Shown one piece after another: positions 51,705 through 59,588 of a stretch of 64,000 bases of DNA; position 1 is the stretch's first letter, and each line of letters begins with the position of its first letter. Source of the DNA: Eggerthellaceae bacterium (lineage in GTDB: Bacteria; Actinomycetota; Coriobacteriia; Coriobacteriales; Eggerthellaceae); contig JAFRJC010000137.1 in NCBI GenBank assembly GCA_017432445.1, positions 62,001-126,000 on the forward strand. Reading direction: 5' to 3'. Below the pieces are notes generated by a model. The model was given only the letters and a program-made list of their open reading frames with translations. It was not told the DNA's origin and made no database searches. Both the position numbers and the translations under genes were made by a program.

Positions 51705-52943
51705 ATGGCGAAAAAGGGTTCCGGCTTCAAGTGGGCAGTCCTATTCCTTATGGTGTTCGGCGCAGCCATGCTCAACTTCTCCAATATGGTGTTTTCGGCT
51801 CGTTCCGTTGACGTCATGGCGCAGTTCGGCATGGACCAGGCACAGCTCACGGCTATCTCCGGCATCGGCGTCCTTCCTGGAGCGCTGTTCAGCGTCGTGC
51901 TGGGCAACTTCTTCGATAAGCGCGGGCCCTCGTCAATCCGCTATGCTGGCGCGGTGCTGCTGTTCCTCGCGGCAGCTTGCCAGATCTGGCGCGTGTTCGC
52001 CGGCACCTATGTCGAGCTGTTCATCATCACGTTCCTGTCGGGAACGTTCTTCCTGCCCACGCAGGTGCTGCCTGCAAAGATGATCGAGGCTTGGTTCGAA
52101 CGCTCCGAGATGGGCACGGCCATGGGCGTGTATGGTGCGGCCGCTGGCATCGGCATCACGGCTGCATTCGCGGTGGGCGCGCTGTTCCCCACGACTACGA
52201 TGGCGCTTGCCTTCTGCGCCGGCGGCTATGTCGTTGTGGCTGTGTACTGGCTCTTAGCCGCCAAGTTGCCTTCAAGCGAGGCTCCCAGCGAAGCTGCGAG
52301 CGATTCGGGCGATGGTCCGAAAGTGAGCGTGGGAGCGGTTCTGAAGAGCAAGAACATGTGGCTCATCATGATTTGCGGCGGTCTGGCCGCCGGTGCGCCC
52401 CTGCTCTACAACAGCTACATCATCAACGCTTTCATCGATAAGGGTATGGAACCGGCGCTCACGAGCCTTGTCGGTGTCCTGTTCAACATCGGGTTGGTTG
52501 TCGGCGCCATCGTCACGGGCTTCATCGTCTCGAAGGCGGGGCGCTACAACCGGGTGTACACGACATTCCCCATCATCGCGGCAACTTGCCTTGTCGCTTC
52601 GTACTTCATCCCGCTTGGGCCGCAGACTTTCGTGCTCACGGTAGCCGGCGCTCTGTTTGCAGCAAGCACGCTGTCAGTGAACATGGCGCGCATTGGCCTC
52701 ATTCCGCTGACGGGAGACTTCGGCCCCGAGAACATCGGCATAGCGGGCGGTATGAACAACACGGCCATGGGCGTGTGCATGTTCGTCCTGCCGACGATTT
52801 CGGCGGTAGCGCTCGGCAACAACTATGTTGGCGTATTCATCACGCTGTTCGTGTTCTTTGCCATCATGGCGCTGTGCGGTGGAATCCTTTTGCCGGAACT
52901 CGGCGAGAACGGCGAGCTCGCTCGTCGCGCTCGCGGGGAGTAG
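51705..52943 (+). CDS. MFS transporter of the molybdenum-enzyme cluster
   Basis: A 412-residue 12-helix MFS protein (oxalate/formate antiporter- or NarK-like), starting MAKKGSGFKWAVLFLMVFGA with GAAAGG 8 nt before. Motifs: GNFFDKRGPSS (motif A-like) and FIVSKAGRYNR. It lies 163 bp before a molybdopterin oxidoreductase and its small ferredoxin. Likely imports the substrate or exports the product of that enzyme. Confidence 0.9.
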   Translation: MAKKGSGFKWAVLFLMVFGAAMLNFSNMVFSARSVDVMAQFGMDQAQLTAISGIGVLPGALFSVVLGNFFDKRGPSSIRYAGAVLLFLAAACQIWRVFAGTYVELFIITFLSGTFFLPTQVLPAKMIEAWFERSEMGTAMGVYGAAAGIGITAAFAVGALFPTTTMALAFCAGGYVVVAVYWLLAAKLPSSEAPSEAASDSGDGPKVSVGAVLKSKNMWLIMICGGLAAGAPLLYNSYIINAFIDKGMEPALTSLVGVLFNIGLVVGAIVTGFIVSKAGRYNRVYTTFPIIAATCLVASYFIPLGPQTFVLTVAGALFAASTLSVNMARIGLIPLTGDFGPENIGIAGGMNNTAMGVCMFVLPTISAVALGNNYVGVFITLFVFFAIMALCGGILLPELGENGELARRARGE

Positions 52944-53106
52944 CGCAAGCTGGGTGTTCGCCAATCCTCCTGTTTTCGGGCCGTTTATTGTACGGCCTGT
53001 CAATGGAATCGTGCGCAGTCCCTTTCTACAATTCTCGTTAAGAGGGAGGCTGGGGAGAAGTGCCTCCAATTGAAATACGAGTGAACGAGAGAGGAAAGGG
53101 GACGGC

Positions 53107-55746
53107 ATGAGCGACGAGAAGATCGATGCCATCGAGACCGAAGAAGTCCTGTCAGATGGTAAGACCGCGAATCTTGCCGGTGCCGAGCTGGCAGCCGACG
53201 AGGAGCAAGTTGGCCAGCGCATCCGCGAGAAGGGCATCGCATACGGCATGCCCTACAACAACACCTACAACATGGATCTGTACCCCGACAAGGTCCAGTG
53301 GAAGGAAGGCGACCTCACCGCCACCCGCACCACGATGTGGTCGGGTCCTGGCTGCCACTCTGGTTGCCAGATCATCTTCTACACCGATGAGGATGGCAAG
53401 CTCGTCAAGACCGAGGGCGACCCCAATTCTCCCATGACAGCAGGCCGTCTGTGCATGCGCTGCCTGGAGCTCCCCCAGATGACGAACAACGAGCGTCGTC
53501 TGAAGTGGCCGGTCAAGCGCGTCGGCGAGCGTGGCGAAGGCAAGTGGCAGCGCATCAGCTGGGACGAGGCCTACGACATCATCGTCGAGAAGGTTCGCGA
53601 CATCCAGGAGAACTTCGGCCCCGAGTGCATCGTTTCCATGATCGGCACCGGCCGTAACGTCTCGCAGGTCATCGCGCACAACCAGTACGCCAATTTCGGT
53701 GGCGCCGACCTCACTCTGTGCTTCCTGTCCGGCGACTCCTGCATGCTGCCGCGTACGGCGCTGTGCTACGTCATCATGGGCAACCAGTGGGTAGCCGACT
53801 TCAGCCAGTTCCGTGCCAAGCGCTATGAGGACGACCCCGAGTTCGTCAACCCCGAGTGCGCCATCATCTGGGGCACGAACCCCATGATCAACAACGCCGA
53901 CGCATTCCTGGGCCACTGGATCATCGAGTCCATGAAGCGCGGCACGAAGCTCATCACGATCGATCCGCAGCTCACCTGGATTGCTTCCCGCTCCGATATG
54001 TGGCTGCGCCTGCGTCCGGGCACCGACGCGGCGCTCGCGCTCGGCATGATGAACGTCATCATCAACGAGGGCCTCTATGACGCGCAGTTCGTCGACTACT
54101 GGACCTACGGTTTCCCGCAGCTCGCCGAGCGCGTCCAGGAGTACCCGCCCTCGAAGGTCGCCGAGATCACCTGGGTTCCCGAAGAGCAGATCATCGAGGC
54201 CGCCCGCATGTACGCTCAGGCCAAGCCGGCAACCGTGCAGTGGGGTCTGTCCGTCGACATGGCAAAGATCGGCGTCATCACCGCCCATGCCATCGCCTGC
54301 CTCGTGGGCATCACCGGCAACATCGACATTCCCGGCGGCAACGTGCTCATCGACCAGGCCGCTGGCCTCGAGTTCGGTTACAACTCGGGCATTTGGGAGC
54401 TCGAGGGCACGCCGTACGTGGCCAACCGCCTCGGCGTCGACCGCTACCCGCTGAAGAAATACGGCTTCACCGCCTCCTCGCAGGCCGACTCCATCCTGCA
54501 GGCCATCGAAACCGAGCAACCGCATCCGGTGAAGATGCTCTGGATCCAGTCCGCCAACCCCATTGCCAACATGGGCCAGGACGCTCCGCGTCTGTACCGC
54601 GCACTCAAGACCATCGACTTCGTCTGCGTGATCGACCTGTTCATCACGCCGACCGCTGTCGCCTTCGCCGACCTGGTACTGCCTTGCGCCATGTCGCACG
54701 AGCGCGACTGCATCCGCGTGTGGTTCGATCCGCTGCGCACGCTGACCAAGTGCGGCCAGTTCGAGGAAGCACTCTCCGACGAGGAGATCATGATCGGCCT
54801 CGGCCACAAGATCGCTCCCGAGAAGTGGCCTGAGTACGTCGTTGACGACCGTTCCTACATGAACTGGCGTCTCGAGCGCGACGGCGTTCTGGACAACGAC
54901 GGCACGCAGATGACGATGGAGCGCGTCGAAGAGAAATACGCCGGCATGTGGTATCACAAGTTCAACTACCGCAAGTTCGAACTTGGCCGCCTGCGTCCCG
55001 ACGGAATGCCCGGCTTCATGACGCCGACCGGTCGTTACGAGCTGTACTGCACGCTGTTCGCGAGCTTCGGCGACGATCCGCTGCCCTACTACGAAGAGCC
55101 GCCCACATCGCCGTATCGCACTCCCGAACTCGTCGAGAAGTATCCGTTCGTGCTCACCACCGGCAAGCGCTCCTTCGAGTTCTTCCACTCCGAGTGGCGC
55201 CAGCCCGAGACCATTTCGCGTCAGCTGCATCCCGATCCCATGTTCGACATCCATCCCGACGCCGCGGCCAAGTACGGCATCATCGATGGTGACTGGGTCT
55301 GGATCGAGAACCAGATGGGCCGCATGAAGCAGCGCGCCCGCCTGAATCCGACGCTCGACCCGCGCGTCATCTCCACCGAGCACGGCTGGTGGTTCCCCGA
55401 GCGCGCTCCCGAAGAGCCGAGCCTGTTCGGCGTGTTCGACTGCAACCCGAACAACCTCATCCCGCAGTGCGAGAACGGCACCAACGGCTATGGCGCTCCG
55501 ATCAAGTGCTCGATGGCGACCATTTACAAGGTTACGCCCGAGAACGACACGCCCGAGGATCAGCCCACTTACCAGGTCTGCACGACCGGCTACACGCATG
55601 GTCCGACGCACATGTCCGACAAGCCGAGCTTCTATGATGGCTGGACGCCCGACTACGAGCCCGAGGGCTTCTTCGACATCGATGAGTACTGGGCAACTCA
55701 CGAGCATCAGGAATACATCCCGCTGCACAAGCGTGAGCAGGCGTAA
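53107..55746 (+). CDS. Molybdopterin oxidoreductase of the DMSO-reductase superfamily, cytoplasmic
   Basis: 879 residues with no Tat signal, so cytoplasmic. The N-terminal cysteine set is C83-x3-C87 (GPGCHSGC) and C116-x2-C119 (GRLCMRC); the usual first Cys, two residues ahead of C83, is absent. Bis-MGD signatures: NPECAIIWGTNPMINNADAF, IDPQLTWIASRSDMWLRLRPG, IPGGNVL, and a C-terminal TTGKRSFEFFHSEWRQPET. The metal-ligand region is near SGDSCMLPRTALC. Partner ferredoxin follows 31 nt later. The family includes acetylene hydratase, pyrogallol transhydroxylase and gut catechol dehydroxylases; which reaction applies is inference. Confidence 0.88.
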   Translation: MSDEKIDAIETEEVLSDGKTANLAGAELAADEEQVGQRIREKGIAYGMPYNNTYNMDLYPDKVQWKEGDLTATRTTMWSGPGCHSGCQIIFYTDEDGKLVKTEGDPNSPMTAGRLCMRCLELPQMTNNERRLKWPVKRVGERGEGKWQRISWDEAYDIIVEKVRDIQENFGPECIVSMIGTGRNVSQVIAHNQYANFGGADLTLCFLSGDSCMLPRTALCYVIMGNQWVADFSQFRAKRYEDDPEFVNPECAIIWGTNPMINNADAFLGHWIIESMKRGTKLITIDPQLTWIASRSDMWLRLRPGTDAALALGMMNVIINEGLYDAQFVDYWTYGFPQLAERVQEYPPSKVAEITWVPEEQIIEAARMYAQAKPATVQWGLSVDMAKIGVITAHAIACLVGITGNIDIPGGNVLIDQAAGLEFGYNSGIWELEGTPYVANRLGVDRYPLKKYGFTASSQADSILQAIETEQPHPVKMLWIQSANPIANMGQDAPRLYRALKTIDFVCVIDLFITPTAVAFADLVLPCAMSHERDCIRVWFDPLRTLTKCGQFEEALSDEEIMIGLGHKIAPEKWPEYVVDDRSYMNWRLERDGVLDNDGTQMTMERVEEKYAGMWYHKFNYRKFELGRLRPDGMPGFMTPTGRYELYCTLFASFGDDPLPYYEEPPTSPYRTPELVEKYPFVLTTGKRSFEFFHSEWRQPETISRQLHPDPMFDIHPDAAAKYGIIDGDWVWIENQMGRMKQRARLNPTLDPRVISTEHGWWFPERAPEEPSLFGVFDCNPNNLIPQCENGTNGYGAPIKCSMATIYKVTPENDTPEDQPTYQVCTTGYTHGPTHMSDKPSFYDGWTPDYEPEGFFDIDEYWATHEHQEYIPLHKREQA

Positions 55747-55777
55747 GTGACCCGAGGGAAGAGAAAGGAAAGATATC

Positions 55778-56116
55778 ATGACTAGGTATGGTCTGTTCAT
55801 CGACTACGAGTACTGCTCGGGTTGCAAGGTTTGCGTGACTGCCTGCAAGATGGAGCACGGCTTCGAGCCGAACGACTTCGGTATCGTCCTTCTGCAGGAC
55901 GGCCCGCGCGAGTGCTCCGACGGCAAGTGGGAGTACAACTACCTGCCCATGCCCACCCATCTGTGCGACCTGTGCGCGGCTCGCGTGGACGCAGGCAAGC
56001 TCCCCAATTGCGTGCACCACTGCCAGAACGGCGCCATGGTGTACGGTCCGGTGGAAGAGCTCGCCGCCAAGGCGGAGGCCGCCGACAAGTCCGACATCGC
56101 GATCTTTGTGCGTTAA
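55778..56116 (+). CDS. Small two-cluster ferredoxin, partner of the molybdenum enzyme
   Basis: 112 residues after AAAGGAAAG. CSGCKVCVTAC at residues 13-23 and CDLCAARVDAGKLPNCVHHC near 67-86 form two 4Fe-4S sites. This is a reduced DmsB/AthS-like electron-transfer subunit, much smaller than four-cluster subunits. It likely hands electrons from a cytosolic donor to the Mo enzyme. No membrane anchor gene follows. Confidence 0.9.
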   Translation: MTRYGLFIDYEYCSGCKVCVTACKMEHGFEPNDFGIVLLQDGPRECSDGKWEYNYLPMPTHLCDLCAARVDAGKLPNCVHHCQNGAMVYGPVEELAAKAEAADKSDIAIFVR

Positions 56117-56141
56117 GCGTTCGCGATAGGATATGATTTCG

Positions 56142-56164
56142 GGAGGGTCCAGTACGGGCCCTCC
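56142..56164 (+). terminator. Terminator of the molybdenum-enzyme operon
   Basis: GGAGGGTCC (56,142-56,150) pairs with GGGCCCTCC (56,156-56,164, one G-U pair), loop AGTAC, then TTTT. Confidence 0.9.
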
Positions 56165-56195
56165 TTTTACATAAGGGGAACAGAGGAGCGGCAAT

Positions 56196-56426
56196 ATGCC
56201 AACATGCGGATATGCATGCATAAACTGTGGGAGGTGCAAGGGCCGCATGCCCAAGCCCATTCTCGTGCCGCTTTGCCCTTTTTGCGGATATGACAATCCA
56301 TTCGGCAGCGAGACGTGCGAGAAATGTGGCGGGTCGTTAGAGCTGCAACCGGGGGTCACCAACCTCGTAGGCGTCCGTCCTGCAGGCATGGCCCAAGCCG
56401 AATTGGATTCGCCAGATACCCGCTAA
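56196..56426 (+). CDS. Small double zinc-ribbon protein
   Basis: 76 residues from MPTCGYACINCGRCKGRMPK after GAGGAG. Two metal sites are visible: CGYACINCGRC (residues 4-14) and CPFCG...CEKCGG (about 28-46). Likely zinc- or iron-binding; function unknown. Lies between two terminators, so monocistronic. Confidence 0.78.
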   Translation: MPTCGYACINCGRCKGRMPKPILVPLCPFCGYDNPFGSETCEKCGGSLELQPGVTNLVGVRPAGMAQAELDSPDTR

Positions 56427-56441
56427 GCTTTGCTCAATGCA

Positions 56442-56474
56442 AGGAGGCCGGCTTCCAGCAGGAACCGGCCTCCT
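56442..56474. terminator. Bidirectional terminator
   Basis: AGGAGGCCGG (56,442-56,451) pairs with CCGGCCTCCT (56,465-56,474), with an inner TTCC/GGAA extension and loop AGCA, flanked by T-rich sequence. Serves the zinc-ribbon gene and MT-I copy 3, which converge. Confidence 0.85.
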
Positions 56475-56497
56475 CGCTCTTTTGGGGAAAGCTCTTT

Positions 56498-57544
56498 TTA
56501 GAACAGGATCTGCAGCTCGTCGCGTGCGGCCTGGATGTCCTCGATGTTGTGTCCGAACGTCTTGGCGTTGTATGCGTCGACGGCCTTGATGAGCTCCATG
56601 TAGGTGCCCGGATACACGCTGCCAGGACCACCCTGCGTGATGGAGGGGATGTACTGGTGCGGTTCCATGCCCTCCAATGCCGAAAGCGCAGCTTTCTCGC
56701 AGTCCTCGACAGTCCAACCGTCGAAGTCGACCTGCTTGTTGTCGATGTTGCCCATGAAGGTGATTGGCTGGCCCTTGTACTTCTCGACCAGAGCAGGAAC
56801 GTCGTTGGAGCGCATGCATCCCTGCCAGATGTCGATGCCCATTTCCAGCATGTAGTCGATGAGGTTGGCGCAGTACGAGTCGGAGTGGTGCATGATCACT
56901 TCGACGCCATGCTCGTGATAGTACTGGTAGATCTGCTTGTAGTGCTCTGTGAAGTACTCGTCGAACATCTCCGGACGCAGGAAGGAGTTCTGCTCGCTTC
57001 CCCAGTCGTCATGATGCAGGATGGCGTCGGGATGCAGGTGGCTGCACAGCTGTTCGGCTACTTGAAGCTCCCACTCAGTGAGGTACTTGAGCATGTCGGC
57101 CATCTCGTCCTCATTGGTCATATAGGCCATGAGCGCCTCGGTGATTCCCATGAAGGCGTGAACCTGTTCAAACAGGCCAGGAGCGACGAAACAGGCCTTG
57201 AATGCCTTGTCGCCGTCGATGGCGTCCATCATGCCCTGGGAGATCTCCCAAAGAGCGTCGGGGTAATCGGTCGAGGGGGCCTTGAGGTACTCTTTCCAAT
57301 CCTCGATGTCGTCGATGAGCACCTTGTCGGGCGTGTCGAGCGGGAAGGGGCCCGGTGTTCCCTCGGGATAGCTGTACGTGACACCCCACGAATTGACGAC
57401 GTCGAGCTCCCCATATTTGGGCATGGGGTTGCCAAGGATATTGGGTCCAAAAGCAATCTTGATCCATTCGTAGGAATTGACGAAGCGGTCGGGATGTCCG
57501 TCGGGCTTCAGGGTCTCACGGAGGTTTTCTTTCGCTGTGAGCAT
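56498..57544 (-). CDS. UroD-family corrinoid methyltransferase (MT-I), copy 3
   Basis: 348 residues: MLTAKENLRETLKPDGHPDR, ILHHDDWGSEQNSFLRP, IMHHSDSYCANLIDYMLEMG and IDIWQGCMRSNDVPALVEKY. It shares its N-terminus and C-terminus (ARDELQILF) with copy 2, so they arose by duplication, but differs in substrate-pocket residues. GGAAGGAG precedes the ATG. The MFS gene upstream on the same strand is separated by a terminator, so it needs its own promoter. Confidence 0.9.
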   Translation of the reverse strand: MLTAKENLRETLKPDGHPDRFVNSYEWIKIAFGPNILGNPMPKYGELDVVNSWGVTYSYPEGTPGPFPLDTPDKVLIDDIEDWKEYLKAPSTDYPDALWEISQGMMDAIDGDKAFKACFVAPGLFEQVHAFMGITEALMAYMTNEDEMADMLKYLTEWELQVAEQLCSHLHPDAILHHDDWGSEQNSFLRPEMFDEYFTEHYKQIYQYYHEHGVEVIMHHSDSYCANLIDYMLEMGIDIWQGCMRSNDVPALVEKYKGQPITFMGNIDNKQVDFDGWTVEDCEKAALSALEGMEPHQYIPSITQGGPGSVYPGTYMELIKAVDAYNAKTFGHNIEDIQAARDELQILF

Positions 57545-57698
57545 CGTGCTCCTTCCTTCGAAGTTGGCGTCGGGCCTGGTTGTAACACCGATAACGATAT
57601 TGTAGGAAAGATGTCATAATAAGCGCGATGGCTATTCTTCCAAGATACGCACCTGTTTTTGGAGCCTTTGCAAGAAAGCGAAAGGTGTTTCGTAGTCG

Positions 57699-57729
57699 AT
57701 GAGGCAAAGGGGCAGCCCCCTTGTCTCAT
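57699..57729. repeat. Palindrome with AAAGGGG/CCCC core
   Basis: ATGAGGCAAAGGGG (57,699-57,712) pairs with CCCCCTTGTCTCAT (57,716-57,729) with one G-U pair and one mismatch, loop CAG. Third member of the AAAGGGG...CCCC palindrome type seen at 8,029 and 37,841. Confidence 0.5.
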
Positions 57730-57749
57730 AGGGCATCTTTTCAAAAGAG

Positions 57750-57774
57750 AAGCCCCCGCACGAGGCGGGGGCTT
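57750..57774 (-). terminator. Terminator of the leftward MFS gene
   Basis: AAGCCCCCGC (57,750-57,759) pairs with GCGGGGGCTT (57,765-57,774), then TCTCTTTT on the minus strand, 51 nt past the MFS stop. Confidence 0.88.
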
Positions 57775-57824
57775 GGGGTGCTCGATCTTGAAGATTGGCG
57801 TTTACACGCTGGCAAGCGAAGCGG

Positions 57825-59153
57825 TTATTCGGTCTTCGCAGCAGCCTCGGCCTTGTCCTTGAGCATGTCTTCGACGTTGCAGCGCAGGTTCGGGAACATG
57901 TACTGAATGAAGCCGGAAACGATGCAGCAGATGAACAGGCCGACGAAGATTGCCTGGTAGTAGCCAGCGGGGGAGACGCCCTCGACTGCCGGGTACATCA
58001 TGCCGCAGATCGGGGCGACGATGTAGGACGAAACCAGGAACATGCCGGCGTTCTGGAGAACGGACTGGAAACCACCGACAGCGCCCAGATACTTGGGCTC
58101 GACGTCGGGCAGCAGAGCGGGAAGCGTCTTGACCATAGCCATCATCGGGGCGAAGAAGATCGCGCCCAGGGCGAACATGGCAGCAGGGCCGAAGCCACCC
58201 ATGTAGGGAATGAACATGGCGGCTGCGTAGAAAGCGCCGGAACCGATGAGCATGACCCAGAAGACCGGGCGGGAGTGCTTGAAGCGGGCGACGACTGCCG
58301 GCAGCAGAATGCAGCCGATGCAGACGACGACGGTGTTGACCGTGGAGATGTTCGCAGCGGTGGTAGCGTCGGCGCCGTACACGGTCTGGATAGCCGCGAC
58401 CATGAACGAGGTGCCGATGACGGTTGCGCCCATGAAAACGAAGGCGAACAGGCTGATGCCCCAGACGCTCTTCTTCTTGAGGGCATAACCCATGTGCTGC
58501 ATGATCGGTTCTTCGACGGCGATTCCATCGGGATGCTCACGATAGAGCAGGAACCAACACACGATGGAGACGACGAACAGGATTGCGGAAATCCACCAGC
58601 AAGTCTGAACGCCGGAAGCTCCCTCGACCAGGCCCATCGGAATGCCCTCGGGGCTGAACGCCACATCGCCGGCGGTCAGGCGAGCGCCGACCTGCAGGGC
58701 GATGGCAGCGCCGAGAGAAGCGCCGCAGACGTACACGCCAAACGCGACGTTAGCGGATTTGCCGGGGAACCATGCGCGGATGACCTTGGCGCTGTTGGCG
58801 TTAAGGGCGGCCGTGGCAACGCCCATGACCAGCGAGGCCAGGAAGCACATGATGAAGCTCGTGCCCGACATGGCGCGCCAAACGACGCCGATGAGCGCGA
58901 TGATATAGCTGACGACCATGACCTTCGACACGCCGATGCGGTCGGCCAGGGTGCCCAGGAAAATGCCGAAGACGATGCCGGCGAAATACGGAACCGACAT
59001 GATCATGCTGAACAGCGTGCCGTCGATGCCGTAGCGCATCATGACGGCCAAGGCTGCACCGCCCGGCACGATGAACGAGAACTGCAGCGTGACCAGGCAC
59101 AGGAACAACGCTGCCAAGATCGCCCATCGTCTTGGATAGAGTTTCTCCTCCAT
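57825..59153 (-). CDS. MFS transporter (OFA/MCT-like)
   Basis: 442 residues, start MEEKLYPRRWAILAALFLCL at 59,153 after AGGAGG. Twelve hydrophobic helices by eye; motif A-like GTLADRIGVSKV near residues 70-81. Such carriers move small carboxylates or aromatic acids. It faces the ferredoxin/AOR genes divergently and may supply them or MT-I copy 3. High-expression codon use. Confidence 0.9.
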   Translation of the reverse strand: MEEKLYPRRWAILAALFLCLVTLQFSFIVPGGAALAVMMRYGIDGTLFSMIMSVPYFAGIVFGIFLGTLADRIGVSKVMVVSYIIALIGVVWRAMSGTSFIMCFLASLVMGVATAALNANSAKVIRAWFPGKSANVAFGVYVCGASLGAAIALQVGARLTAGDVAFSPEGIPMGLVEGASGVQTCWWISAILFVVSIVCWFLLYREHPDGIAVEEPIMQHMGYALKKKSVWGISLFAFVFMGATVIGTSFMVAAIQTVYGADATTAANISTVNTVVVCIGCILLPAVVARFKHSRPVFWVMLIGSGAFYAAAMFIPYMGGFGPAAMFALGAIFFAPMMAMVKTLPALLPDVEPKYLGAVGGFQSVLQNAGMFLVSSYIVAPICGMMYPAVEGVSPAGYYQAIFVGLFICCIVSGFIQYMFPNLRCNVEDMLKDKAEAAAKTE

Positions 59154-59191
59154 TAACAACCTCCTCCTTGTATGGTTGGGTTCGCACGTAT

Positions 59192-59211
59192 GCCCAGGCA
59201 TCAGCCTGGGC
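59192..59211 (-). promoter_or_regulatory. Leader hairpin of the MFS gene
   Basis: GCCCAGGC (59,192-59,199) pairs with GCCTGGGC (59,204-59,211), loop ATCA, 39 nt before the start. Possible 5' UTR structure affecting mRNA stability or translation. Confidence 0.45.
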
Positions 59212-59321
59212 TTTGCAAACCTTGTTCTGTAGTGGAGCCCGATCTGTGCACCCCACACAGGTGGAGCCCCGCTACTTTCCATGTTGCATTATCGCGGTGG
59301 GATGGGTTTCGTTCCAATGCG

Positions 59322-59337
59322 CAACCTTACAAGGTTG
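59322..59337. promoter_or_regulatory. Palindromic operator candidate in the MFS/ferredoxin spacer
   Basis: CAACCTT-AC-AAGGTTG, a perfect palindrome in the middle of the 435-bp divergent spacer, which holds no gene. Candidate site for the PucR-type regulator at 62,595 or another regulator. Confidence 0.5.
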
Positions 59338-59588
59338 TTTCAAAGAGTTAGCAAAAATGACAATAGCCAAACACGCGCATTTGTCTAGGCACGCAGCGCG
59401 AAAAGCGGTATGCGCTTGCCGAGCTGGGGTTAACCGAATAAAGAGGGGGTCTCGAGCTAGCTGGTTCAACGTGCCTTTCGACACAAATGACGAAAGGCGG
59501 CACTAGAATTGCCCGCATAAATCAATGGACGTATTCGGATGAAAATCGGAAGATACGTTAAGAGTGAGAAAAGGGGAGAGGAGGACCT

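Noticed and set aside
53152-55800. 882-residue minus-strand frame
   Set aside because: Exact antisense of the molybdopterin gene; stop-free only because of strong GC bias at third codon positions, with no recognisable domains.
57795-59156. 453-residue plus-strand frame rich in His, Asp and Gly
   Set aside because: Mirror of the leftward MFS gene; composition unlike a protein and no start signal.
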